Below, piece by piece: positions 11,310 to 21,291 of a stretch of DNA of 64,000 nt. The translations under genes were made by a program, and so were the position numbers. The notes beneath the pieces were generated by a model. That model did no database searches. It worked only from the letters and a program-made list of their open reading frames with translations, and was not told the DNA's origin. The number at the start of each line of letters is the position of its first letter. The first letter of the stretch is position 1. This DNA comes from Selaginella moellendorffii (lineage: Eukaryota; Streptophyta; Lycopodiopsida; Selaginellales; Selaginellaceae): the NCBI RefSeq assembly GCF_000143415.4, contig NW_003314287.1:1509514-1573513 (forward strand), given 5' to 3'.

Positions 11310-11871
11310 ATGGAGCTCTCGTCCGAGCAGCTCCAGCGCAAGGTCGAGGCGGTGGAATTCGCCGCCGAGGAGCTCCTGATCGCCAGGCGCCAGGTAAATC
11401 TCCGGGAATGCGGCCGCGGAGAAGTTGATACCTCGATCGCAGCTTGTGGAGAGCGACAAATCGCGGAATGGGACGCGGGAGGCGCTCACGGCGCTGCGCA
11501 GGCAGGCGCGGACGTCCAAGAGCAGCGTCCTGAGCAGTGAGAGCGACGAGAAGATCTGCCGGACCTGTGGTGATTCCGATGGATCGCGCCCCGTCTGGAG
11601 CTTGTGCCCGGGGGCCGACGTCTTCGTACGCTTGCCCTTTCATCAAGTGCATTGCAATCTGGAAAGAGGTGGGACACTACTTTTTGGTATCCTTGATTGT
11701 TTTCTCATTTTTTTAGTGTTTCCAGCGCAAGTGGAGCTCGAGACAGACGTGAATCGATTGCAGAGCACTGTCAAGGAGAAGACGTTTCTTTTGTCTGAGA
11801 AAGGAGCCATCGCGGATGTGGTCAGCCCGAGCTTAGTGGAGAGCTTTGTCAAGCTCAAGGATCGGCATTGA
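11310..11871 (+). CDS. PDRG1: p53 and DNA damage-regulated protein 1 (PDRG1)-like prefoldin-type subunit
   Basis: Exons 11310-11393, 11443-11668 and 11726-11871 join to 151 aa. The N-terminal helix (LQRKVEAVEFAAEELLIARR) and C-terminal helix (LETDVNRLQSTVKEK) give the prefoldin-beta helical hairpin. Between them lies the PDRG1-like segment GADVFVRLPFHQV. Two CxxC-like cysteines (KICRTCG) sit in the middle region. In animals PDRG1 is part of the R2TP/prefoldin-like (PAQosome) assembly complex; a co-chaperone role in RNA polymerase and large-complex assembly is inferred here. Three telo-box-like TTTAGGG motifs lie within 60 bp upstream of the ATG. Confidence 0.85.
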
Positions 11872-11956
11872 GTTAAGTTCTTCGCAATACACAATAGTTA
11901 TAGCGATCTCGTTTTGCGAGATTTACACTTACATTGTTTGATGGTCAGGGCGAATC

Positions 11957-12898
11957 TCACTGGTCCGGGAAGAAGCCCAGTATCCACTCGTGATCGAAAA
12001 ACTGCTCCAGCGTGAAGCGCTCCTCGGGCGACTTTGCGATCATGCACCGGATCAAGTCCGCCGCCAGGGGTGGTATGCAGTCCCACCTGAGCTCCCTCTG
12101 GATCTCATCGTCGCTCCTCGCAAACACCTCCATCATCCGCCGGTAGCTCAAGTTGTAGAACGGAGTCATCCCGGTGAGGCAAGTGTAGAGAACCATCCCG
12201 AGCCCGAAGACATCACTGGCGGTGGAGTATGATCCAGCGATGACAGACTCGGGAGCCATGAATCCGGGGGTCCCGATTCCATCGCTGCTCCACGGCCAGC
12301 ACGATCCAAAGTCGCCAAGTTTGATCTCGTACTTGGTGGCGGCGGCGGCGGCCGCGTCCGGAGTTGATGATCCAGCGCTCGCGGGCTTGATGAGAACGTT
12401 TCCCGGTTTGATATCGCAGTGGATCATCCCGCGGTCGTGGACTTGATCCAGCGCGACGGCGACGTTGTAGACGACGGTGGCGGCCTCCTTCTCGCCCAGC
12501 CGCGTCTTGAGCTTGATCATGTCGGTGAGGCTGCAAGAGCACAGCTCCAGGACCAAGTGGCAGACCTCGTCGTCCATCTCGCCCACTACCATCTCGAAAA
12601 TCTCCTCCTCGAGCTTGATCACGCCGGCGATGGCGCTCGCCATGGTTAAGGCCCGCGCTTCTTCCCTCCCGCGGCCATGGGCGATGGTCTTGACCGCGAA
12701 GGCCGCTCCATCGGATCTTCGCAGGGCTTGGAAGACGCCCTGGGATCCATCACCGATGCGCGACTGGAGGGTGTATCTTTCGACCAGGCGCGGGTATTTG
12801 TGCCAGAGCTCGTCGTCTAGCTGCGAATTTCGGGGCCAGTGATCGATGATCTTCTTGCTCGCTCGCTCCAGATCCTTGTCACAAGCTCGCTTCGTCAT
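11957..12898 (-). CDS. Intronless Ser/Thr protein kinase
   Basis: A single-exon 313-aa kinase. After about 40 residues comes a glycine loop (IGDGSQGVF), the ATP-binding lysine in FAVKTI, the catalytic loop HCDIKPGNVL, DFGS at the metal site, and GTPGFMAPESV as the activation-segment end. The fold is complete through to the C-lobe (SPEERFTLEQFFDHEW), with no extra domain after it. The catalytic loop HCD in place of HRD marks a non-RD kinase. An Ala/Ser insertion lies between catalytic loop and DFG. The pattern resembles CDPK/PPCK-like kinases without EF hands, but the subfamily was not determined. All key catalytic residues are present, so activity is expected. Confidence 0.9.
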   Translation of the reverse strand: MTKRACDKDLERASKKIIDHWPRNSQLDDELWHKYPRLVERYTLQSRIGDGSQGVFQALRRSDGAAFAVKTIAHGRGREEARALTMASAIAGVIKLEEEIFEMVVGEMDDEVCHLVLELCSCSLTDMIKLKTRLGEKEAATVVYNVAVALDQVHDRGMIHCDIKPGNVLIKPASAGSSTPDAAAAAATKYEIKLGDFGSCWPWSSDGIGTPGFMAPESVIAGSYSTASDVFGLGMVLYTCLTGMTPFYNLSYRRMMEVFARSDDEIQRELRWDCIPPLAADLIRCMIAKSPEERFTLEQFFDHEWILGFFPDQ

Positions 12899-13360
12899 GA
12901 AATTAGGGTTAGGCTATATCCTTGAAGGCCAAAAGATTTTTTAACAAAGGAAAGTTAGTATGGATTAGGGTTAGGGGTAGAGGTAAAAGGTGAAGATATT
13001 TTCTTATTATGAATTATCAAACGTGTTTCATGTTTCCCACTGAGAAGGGCATATGCTCCCACGAGATTCTCCGTCGCGACACTGCCACGTCCGTCACTCA
13101 AACGGAGCACATGTCATTTGGCCTCGTGGATTTCAAGGCGAGGCGAGCGAGTGCGTGCGAGTGCGTTTATATTCTTTCGTGTCCACCATTTCACCGCATC
13201 CAGCCATCCATCCCCACCCCATTTAGGTCTTTCTTCCATCGCTTTCTTGGGTCGATCTATTGGCAGGCGGCCGCTCTCACAGCCGCATCGATCGACCGGC
13301 GCCTGGAATTTTACTTTTGGGGCTTTCTCTGAGGTAAGATCTTTTTCTTGTTCTCTTTCG

Positions 13361-13384
13361 CTCTCTCTCTCTCTCTCTCTCTCT
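13361..13384. repeat. (CT)12 microsatellite
   Basis: A pure CT dinucleotide run inside the inferred 5'-UTR intron of the JAZ gene. Confidence 0.95.
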
Positions 13385-13444
13385 GTCGTTCTCTCTCGGG
13401 GCTTTGGCTTTTGGAACTTTTGCTTAATGCTGCTTGCTAGGGAA

Positions 13445-13450
13445 ATGTGA
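13445..13450 (+). promoter_or_regulatory. Minimal upstream ORF (AUG-stop) before JAZ
   Basis: The bases ATGTGA form a start codon followed at once by a stop, ending 2 nt before the JAZ ATG at 13453. It lies in the same inferred leader exon that begins at 13441. AUG-stop elements are known to slow ribosomes and destabilise some plant transcripts; an effect here is inference. Confidence 0.5.
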
Positions 13451-13452
13451 AG

Positions 13453-14432
13453 ATGGTCCTCGAGGCAAGGGAGTTGCAATTCAGGAAATTGCTAACGGGG
13501 GATGATGGTTTCAACGATTCGGCCACTCTCTCGCTTCTTCCGCCCAGCCAAGTGAGTTCTTCTCAGCTGGAAGTTCCTCCGGAGAGACCTTTGACTCATG
13601 CTGCTCCACTTGTAAATGGCGCAAGGTAGAGAAGTTCTTTTTTTCTTTCTTTGTTTCTTTTCCTTTCATGGATGATGGATTAGAGCTCATATTTGTTTGA
13701 CTTTGTAGGCCGAAGCACCAGCTTACGATCTTCTACGCGGGTTGTGTCAACGTTTATGACGATATCCCTGAAGATAAGGTGTGTTCCACTTGTGAAACTT
13801 CTCTCGTGTCTTACACGAGTTTTTCTTCAGGCTCATGCGATCATGCTCCTGGCTGGGAATTCAGCCACTGGAAACGCGAGTCAGATTCTGGGATCCTTGG
13901 CATCCTTGCAAGCCCCGGCTGCAAACCATGCCGGCTTTCCCGAGCCGGCTCACAAAGTTCGTAAGTTACAGCAGGGATTGGCAGCTCCATCGCAGGCCGG
14001 CTTGCTTCTAAGCCTCAACTTTGGCGGCCGCGCAAGTGGAGGAAACTTTAACCCCGGCATTCCCAAGATCTCGTGTCCTCCAGTTCCAGCTCAAGGTACA
14101 CACAGCTTTTCTTTTTCCTTGTTCATGTTCTAAATTGTTTCTATCTTTTACTTTGTCGCAGTGCTTCCACAAGCGAGGAAGGCTTCTCTAACTCGGTTCC
14201 TCCAGAGGCGCAAAGAGAGGTAAGAACGTAGAGCAGTGATTTGCTTTTTGCGAGCATTTGCTTATGCGTGAAGGGAGAAATTCTTTGCAGAGTTCTCCAG
14301 CAGTCTATGGAGTCCGTCAAGGATGACAAAACCAGCAGCGAGTTTTCCGTGAAGAATCAGGACTGCGCGTCCGCTCAGGAAGAAAATTCCGCCCTCAAGA
14401 AAGAAAACTCGGTGGGATCTATCGAAGCTTGA
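13453..14432 (+). CDS. JAZ: JAZ (TIFY) jasmonate-signalling repressor
   Basis: Five exons (13453-13625, 13709-13778, 13831-14095, 14162-14219, 14291-14432) join to 235 aa. The ZIM domain begins with QLTIFYAGCVNVYDDIPEDK and continues AHAIMLLAGNS across an intron. The Jas motif LPQARKASLTRFLQRRKER sits in its own 58-nt exon, the conserved JAZ gene layout. Known for the family: the ZIM domain mediates dimerisation and NINJA binding, and the Jas motif binds MYC factors and, through its degron, the COI1 co-receptor. The degron core reads LPQARK where angiosperm JAZ proteins have LPIAR(R/K). The tail after the Jas motif is Glu/Ser-rich. This is a nuclear repressor released by hormone-triggered degradation. 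The start is the first in-frame ATG after the leader intron. Confidence 0.95.
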
Positions 14433-15161
14433 GCCTCTAAACTTTATACTACGTATATACTTTTTCTAACTCCCAACTGAATTTCTGTAAAAAAAAGGCT
14501 TAAAGAGAAAAAGTTGAAAAAAATGAAGAAAAGGTAGGAAAAAAAACTTAAAAAGAAATAGATTTAGGTGACTTGTGTATCGTCAATTTTTTTGGTTTCC
14601 GACTTAGAAATCATGGAAACTTCAAAGTTATTGTTTGATCGATTGCAGGCCATGGTATTTGAACTTACCTTGCAAGACATGGTTTGGTTTGTATTGTTCG
14701 TTTGTTTGCCTTTGATTGGAAGATACATACAAGGAGAAAGAACAAACCAGTGGGCAGTGGGCAGCCGTACGCTCTGACTGATTGGCCGCCTGGCCCAGGA
14801 ATGGCTGAGCCATGGGCGTACGGTCGCGAAAGCCGATCACTTTGGCTTTGGAATTTTAGTGTTTTTATCCAGTCTGGCGATGGTGGCTTTGCTGCCTGCC
14901 AGGGGCCTGCGCCAAAGATTTGTGCGCGCAGCGATTTCAATGCGCGATTTCTTCCTCCAGTGATCGATGCTCGCTCCTCTGACCGGCGGCGCCGCGAAGA
15001 ACAGGCTCTCTGGCGCGGTCGTGCGACGGGAACAGGGGATTCGGGGATTCGTGGTCGCGATTTTGGTAGGGTTTGTGTTCTGTGCATGCGGTGGTTCCCA
15101 CGAGCGAAATTTCGGAGATTTGGCTCCGGATTGCTCGGATTTGTAGCCTAGCTCGCGAGCG
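14433..15161. other. Intergenic
   Basis: This 729 bp gap lies between two plus-strand genes. It contains A-rich sequence at 14500-14560 and an 8-bp inverted repeat (CCGTACGC and GCGTACGG) flanking about 45 bp near 14765-14825. Nothing else was recognised. Confidence 0.5.
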
Positions 15162-17881
15162 ATGGAGGCGCCGCATCTTTCAGCTCATCACAGCAATCGG
15201 CATGAAGGGAAGCGGGACTGGTTTGGATTGTTCTCGAGCTTCCGGCACGTCTCCAAGGTAAATCTTGCTGCTAGCCTTGCATTGCAATGCGAGACTATTC
15301 TTCTTTATTTTCGCTGTAGCATCATGAGGACTCTCTCAGCCTCTCCAGCACTCCTTCCCCTGATGGAGGCCTACAACGCCTTGGAAATCGTGGCGGAGAC
15401 GAGAAGCTCGAAGACATCGTGGAGAATAGGAATTGGACGGCGATCCAGCCGTCTGGATTCCGGCCTCAAGCTCGCCGTAACGTAAGTTTGAGCTACATTT
15501 TGGCGAGAGAAATCACTCACAGTGGTTGCTTGTTCTTTAGCACGCAACGACAGTGATAGGAAGGAAGATGATCGTTGTTGGTGGTGAAACGGATAATAGA
15601 AAGCTCAACGATGTACACGTAAGTTGGAAACACACTTTCGGATGATGATAAATATTTCCTTGCTGGCTGTGTTTTAGATGCTGCACCTGGGAAAATTGAC
15701 ATGGTCCGAGCTTGGATCATCTGTAATAACAAAACCTTCGCAACAGCTTCCACCGTGTAGCGGCCACAGCCTGGTACAAACACTTGAGATATTCTTCCTT
15801 GATCTATCATTTATCTTACAGATTGCGTGGGGGAAAACTGTTCTCTTGGTTGGAGGAGATATGGACCTTCACACTGACAAAGTCACAGGTTCGATAGCTA
15901 CGTTCTCGAAGAATTCGACGACCTTTCCCTTGTTACAGTTTGGTCGTTTGACCTCGAGACAGAACACTGGACTAAAGTCCATGCGAAAGGCGACGTTCCC
16001 GTAAGTTAAGTGAGCTGTCTCACACAGCACTGACGAAAAAAACTGTGCAGGCAACACGGAGTGGTCAAACTGTAAGTCGTGCCGGCTCTATTTTGGTCAT
16101 GTTTGGAGGCCAAGATGCAAGAGGCCGCATGCTAAATGATCTTCACGTTTTGGATCTCAAGTCACTCATATGGCTTCCCTTGCTTACAAGGTAGGCTACA
16201 TGTTTTACGCATTTGCCGCTACCACTTTTTTGCTGTTTTTCTCAGTGGCAAAGGACCATCACCACGGGCCCGACATGTTGCTGGCATGTATGATGATCGT
16301 TACCTTCTTGTGTTTGGCGGTTCGACGAAGACAAAAGTCTCAAATGATCTCTATGCACTTGACTTTGAAACTGTACGTATGTCATACGGCATGCCCATCC
16401 TCTGATATCCGTTTTGCAGATGGTGTGGTCTCGCCTAAAGCCAGGAGGATGTAGTCCATCTCCTAGGACGGGCAGCTCTGGCGTCCTTGTGAATAACAAA
16501 TGGTACATTACGGGCGGAGCTCAGCGTGGAACCAGTACGGTTTTTTGAGCGGCTTTTCATCCGGTCTAATATTATGTCTCAGGAGTTGCTGAAACTATAG
16601 CACTTGATATTCCCAAAATGTCATGGATGAACGCTATGAGGAGTTCGCTGGATTCTGTTGCCAGTAATCAGGTACAGGGTTTTGTATTTGTCTCTGTAGT
16701 AAAGTTCTTTTTGTTTTCCTGCATGCACAGGGACTGAGCCTTGTTGTAGTTCAAAAAAAAGACAGGACTTTTCTTGTTACCTTTGGCGGAAGCGGTGCAA
16801 AATCTAGGAGCAACGAGGTTCGTGCTTATTATAATCACCTTCCGTCCTCTGGTGACATTAGAAATCGTAGGTGCAAGTGCTGTACATTGCATCAGCGGAG
16901 CAAAGGGAAGACAATGACATTTTTCATGGCAGCAACGGACGTACGTCACCGAGAGACCCGCTTGTACCTTCTGCAGCTCACAATGCTGTGAGCCCCACGA
17001 ATCAGCGCCCGACCGTCCTCTCTCGGCTTCTAGACTCTCCCTCCCCGGAAGCTGTTCCTGGTCTTGTTCCGCTGCGCCAGATACACTCTCAGGCTCATCA
17101 AAGTTACAAGGCAGGCGAGAAGGTTCTTAACGACAACGTAAGCACCGAAAAGATGGTCTTCATGTTCTTCAGTAATACCGATGCAGGCTTTTGTGTCAGG
17201 TTTCGTATGGCGAAGAAGAACCCGAGTCGCCGGATGCACACGACACCGTGACTAAGGAACCTCAGTCGCCACGCCCCTTGGAGCAGCACGAGACTTCCGT
17301 GGACGCCGACGTGAAGTGCGATTCCGATTCTCAGTCGGACGAGATCGAAGATGTTGGCTCGGAAGAGATACTCAAAGAAAAGCTTGCATTGGCGGTGAAG
17401 AAGAATCTCCTGACCGAGGCAGAGCTCGAAGCAGTGCAGCAAGAAAAGGACGAGCTGGAGAAGAAGCTGAACCTTGCAACCAGGAGCCAGCAATCCGCCG
17501 AAGCAAAGCTCGGCCTGGTAACGAGGGAGGTGGAAGGGCTGAGAAGAAAGCTCGAGGCGTCGGAGCTCGTCCAAGAAGAGTCCAACAGCCTTTCCAACAT
17601 CGTCCACTCTGAGAATTTAAGGCTGGAACACGACCTCTCGTTTCTAAAGGCGGTGCTCGAGGAGACTCAAAAGGTAACTTTCATTGCGGCATAGCTGAGC
17701 TTTCTCTTTATGATCACGTTGTAGGAGTTACATTCCACTCGAGGAGTCCTGGCCAGCGAGCGCACAAGAGCCTTTCAACTACAGGTTCGTTCGTTTTCTC
17801 ACATTTTTGTTGTCACTCATTCATACGGGGACTGCCTGTCAGGTTGAATTGTTCGAGTTGAAACAGACGCTACAATCATGA
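15162..17881 (+). CDS. Kelch-repeat protein with C-terminal coiled coil (ACBP4/5-related, no ACB domain)
   Basis: Fifteen short exons join in frame to 652 aa: 15162-15257, 15320-15481, 15541-15618, 15678-15773, 15822-15888, 15939-16000, 16051-16190, 16246-16372, 16420-16534, 16583-16671, 16731-16817, 16871-17137, 17200-17673, 17725-17784 and 17843-17881. Kelch blades are marked by MIVVGGETDNRKLNDVH, VLLVGGDMD, VMFGGQDARGRMLNDLHVLDL, LLVFGGSTKTKVSNDLYALD and LVTFGGSGAKSRSNEV. A Ser/Pro-rich linker follows. Exon 13 encodes an acidic stretch and then a long heptad-rich coiled coil. Plant ACBP4 and ACBP5 have the same kelch and coiled-coil layout but begin with an acyl-CoA-binding domain, which is absent here. 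A scaffold role is inferred; the partner is unknown. Confidence 0.92.
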
Positions 17882-17975
17882 GCGCGACTAAACCAATTTG
17901 TACATATGGTTTTTTTGACGTATGGAAGGTTCTCTTCGGCATTTATAGACAAGTACTACGGTTGTTGTTTACAGT

Positions 17976-19385
17976 TCACGCTCTCAACTTCCTAGAGAAG
18001 ACGACGTACATTGGATCCGTTCTTCCGGGATTTGGCGAGATATCCAAGGCCTGAAAGAAAGCTCTGGCAACATTGACGAGAAGAAAGGCAGGCTTGGTTT
18101 TTCACGTACCTCGGCTGGTTCGTATCCTCCAGCGTAATGGAAGTAAGCACCAACAATCCAGACGTGATCCACGTCCCCAGTTGCCGTCCACACGGAGACT
18201 GCCTTCGTCCAGAAGCATCGATTCGAGAAACTAGAGGCAGCGGCGAGATTTATCTTATCCGAAAGCAGGCGAAGCACGTACCTCAAGCAGGCTAAACCTC
18301 CGGGCTTAAGTACGCGATTCATCTCCTTGAAGACATCAATGGGCTTGCTCAAGTAGTCCACACTGACCTGTGAAGGAAAAGAGAGATGGAATAAAGCGAG
18401 GAGCCAGGCACACGGAGAAAAGAACGAAGGAAAAGCAACCTGGAAAAGAGGCCAAGCAGCCTTACCGTGTTTGTAATCACGTCGAAGGAATTGTCCTCAT
18501 AAGGCAGGCGAGGATTCTGGTTTAGATCTTGCACCAAGTACTCTGTTAGCACCTGCGAAAGAAAAGAGAATATATATATATATATAAGCTCTCGAGAAAC
18601 GAGGTGAAAGATTTTTCTATTCTAAAGGAGCTGGAAAGGAGCGAACGGAAGAACGAACAAAAAAATAAAGCCTGGACCTTACTGGGTTCCGTTTGAGCTC
18701 TTCCTCGTTTAGTCCTTGTCCGGCGATGCGTTGCTGTGCGTAGTTCTTGGGATAGTGGCTAACCTGTGAGTCAGATCGTCATGGCCTAGCGAAACAAAAA
18801 GAAAGGAAAAAAAAAATTCGAAAGAAAAATCTCGCGTACCCAGCTGCTACACATGTCTAGTAACGCCACGCCGGGAGTGTTGCTTGGTGGGAACACTGTT
18901 GCGTAGTATTTAGTGAGCGCCTGGATCGCAGCGTCGTCAATGTGAGTGACGAATCTGGGCGTGGAGTAGAAGAGCGTGTCTGGTGATCTTGAGAAACAAA
19001 GAACGTCTTCCATGTTAGCGAGAGCATTAGCTATCAATGTGGAGCTTACTCGTCATAACGCTGGAAATCTTCCTTCTTGAAGGGGAATTCCTCCGGCCAC
19101 CCCACGTTTCTTAGAATCTGGAGAGAAGGGGGAGAAATCCTGTGGAGATCGATCGAAATATCCGGGAATTCTTACCTCCTCTGCCTCGGATCTCTTCTTG
19201 GACCTGGCGGCAAACGCTGGATCCCCGCCCTGCGGCTCCATGATTCCAGCCGCCGCCGCTGCGGCGCCGAGCAGCGCCCGGCGCAGGAATCTCGGCGCTA
19301 GAGACGCGCTAGCTCGAGAGGATGGCGTCGGCGACCTAGAACAAACGCTGCGCCACCGGTAGCTCGCAGTCACAGCTGCCGCCAT
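17976..19385 (-). CDS. SAM-dependent methyltransferase-like protein, probably plastid-targeted
   Basis: Eight exons (19385-19176, 19117-19050, 18987-18840, 18763-18683, 18552-18466, 18367-18282, 18230-18110, 18050-17976) join in frame to 291 aa. The N-terminus is rich in Ala, Ser and Arg without acidic residues, typical of a transit peptide. The core shows RFVTHIDDAAIQALTKYY, a motif I equivalent (VALLDMCSSW), a motif II-like segment (YEDNSFDVITNTVSVDYL), post-motif II (EMNRVLKPGGLA) and SFSNRCFWTKAVSVW. The canonical GxGxG of class I methyltransferases is replaced by DMCSSW, as in this plant-conserved family. The substrate is unknown. It ends at 17976, only 94 bp from the end of the kelch gene, to which it is convergent. 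Confidence 0.88.
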
Positions 19386-21291
19386 AGCTCCCTGACCTGA
19401 TACGTGGCAGGGATTATTCGATGCCGGGAATATGCTTCCGGTTTGAAAAATCAAGGCCAACAGTTTGATTTTTTAACTGTCATGCCCCGTTAGATATTGT
19501 ACTCATTTCGAGAATAGAAGGTCAAGTTCTAAATTTTCTGGTGAGCTGTGCCGACCAATGACAACGTGCTTGATCATAAATTGAGTCATTTTCATAGTAT
19601 TAGTAATATGTTTTAAGAGCACCAAATGCCTGGTGGTGAGTGTGAAGAAAGTTTCCGCTGGAACTCGAAGGAGTGGTGGTTTTAAAATTGGCAAGCTTCT
19701 CATATTCTTCTCGTTCTGTGATCGCCTCATCTTCATCTCGTCTAGTTCAATGAATGCAAAGCTTGACAAATTCAGATTGACTTTAGCATAGTTAACGTGT
19801 TCCTTGGGAAGATTTAGGAGCAAGCCAAAAAAAAGGCATGGTGGTCGTGCTGGTGGTGGTAAAGCGACCACCGCATGAAGAAACATTACAGGCCAAGGGA
19901 ATTGCATTTGTCAAAGAGGGCGCAACTTAGGGCCCCCCAAACTCAAACAAAAAGGGTGGCTTTGTCAAAGGAGATTGAATTGAAACGCTTTTGTTTTTGC
20001 AAAGAAGGAGAAGTAGCTGTTCTTCTGCTGTGCTCCCCAAAAAAGGCATTGAATGGAGACAATGACATATATAATGGCTAGAATTACAAAATCTGCTGCA
20101 CTCACTTGCCAATGCCACCCACCCCAAGCCAACCAGAAGAGAGGAAAAACCAACACATTGGGGCCAGCCCCAAAAAGAGAGAAGCCCTAGAAACCTGCAG
20201 CAACAAAAGGCCATCCTCCCATAAAGATCATTCAACTCCCCTTTGCAACAAACTCTGTACTCTTGTGTGCTCCTTTCTTGTGTGTGCTGTAGGGTGGCAT
20301 GGGTGCAACATGTAAGGTGGACATGCATTACAGAATCTTGTTCCCCACTGTTGATCAAGGATTAAGGCGAGTGTAACAAAATTCCATGGAATCTATGACG
20401 AGCTCGTGAGGTGTGTGTATACACGCACATGATACGCTAGAATGAAGGGTATATTTGTACACGACATAGTTGCTTCCAGGGAGGATGTCAATCTTCGTGG
20501 AGCCCGCGAGAGCACAAAAAGTAGGAAAGAAAAAAGTGAGGAAAGAGAAAAGGTGGCGAGGTTTCACCGGGCCAAATCGCCAAAAGCTGGGAAGGCGAGA
20601 ATAAAAAAAACAAGATTACCTCTCCATAATTCCCGCTAGTTCAAACACGTACGGAGAGCCCGGCCTGCCGTACACCTGGCCACCCAGTTTAACTCTTCAC
20701 GGCTATGGCGGCTCTCTTTGTTCCGGGGGGTGTGTGTGATATTTTGGCGAGCGCAGCGCTTGGAGAGCGCGCCCTGGCTCCTGGAGCCCATGCCGCGCGC
20801 TAGGGTTTGATGGCGAATGGGTGGCGATCGGCGGTGGCAGGAGTGGCAGCAGCGGCGCGGCATCGTCTAGGTTTGCGAGCTGCCAGATTTTGGCACATTG
20901 CAGGGAGCTGGGGCTGGGAATCGCGGCGCGCGGTCGCGAATCGCGAGCGCTAGAGCGGGGATCGAGCGAGGTCAAACAATGGAGGAGCATTCTTGGTTTT
21001 ACTTGTCGGGGTAGGATTCCAATGCGGCACGGGTCAACGCATCGCAAGCGGATTTTGGGGGCGATCCGGGGCCCGGATCGGGGATAGGACCGGGAGTTCC
21101 GTGTGCCGTGCTCGCGGGGTGATGAAATCCCCCGGGAGTCGGCGATCGATCGAGGCAGCGGCAGCGGCAGAGTGGTGTAGCTCTTCTTCCTAGTTGATAG
21201 CGCGACTCACGAGGCAATGGGATCACAGATCTAGCAGTGACAGGTGCCCGGACGGGGAATGTGCGCAATTCTGGGGAGATAGGGGGCTATC
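19386..21291. other. Intergenic, 1.9 kb divergent promoter region
   Basis: This gap lies between the methyltransferase start (-) and the LRR-kinase start (+). The left part (19400-20640) is AT-rich and the right part (20640-21290) GC-rich, probably the kinase leader. Short ORFs occur on both strands but none has recognisable motifs, conserved splice sites or matching codon use. No RNA gene was seen. Confidence 0.5.

Larger units (their letters stand above)
12899..13452. promoter_or_regulatory. Divergent promoter with telomere-like repeats and JAZ 5' leader
   Basis: TTAGGGTTAGG at 12903-12913 and TTAGGGTTAGGGG at 12965-12977 lie just upstream of the kinase start. On the JAZ side a likely 5'-UTR intron runs from 13334 (GAG then GTAAG) to 13440 (TGCTAG) and contains a (CT)12 microsatellite at 13361-13384. 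The stretch between shows no ORF with coding signs. Confidence 0.5.

Noticed and set aside
12903-12977. TTAGGGTTAGGG as a true interstitial telomere
   Set aside because: The plant telomere unit is TTTAGGG, only two units occur at each site, and they sit in a promoter. A telo-box reading is simpler.
19503-19907. 134-aa minus-strand frame in the gap before the LRR gene
   Set aside because: No recognisable motifs, low-complexity composition and no supporting splice sites.
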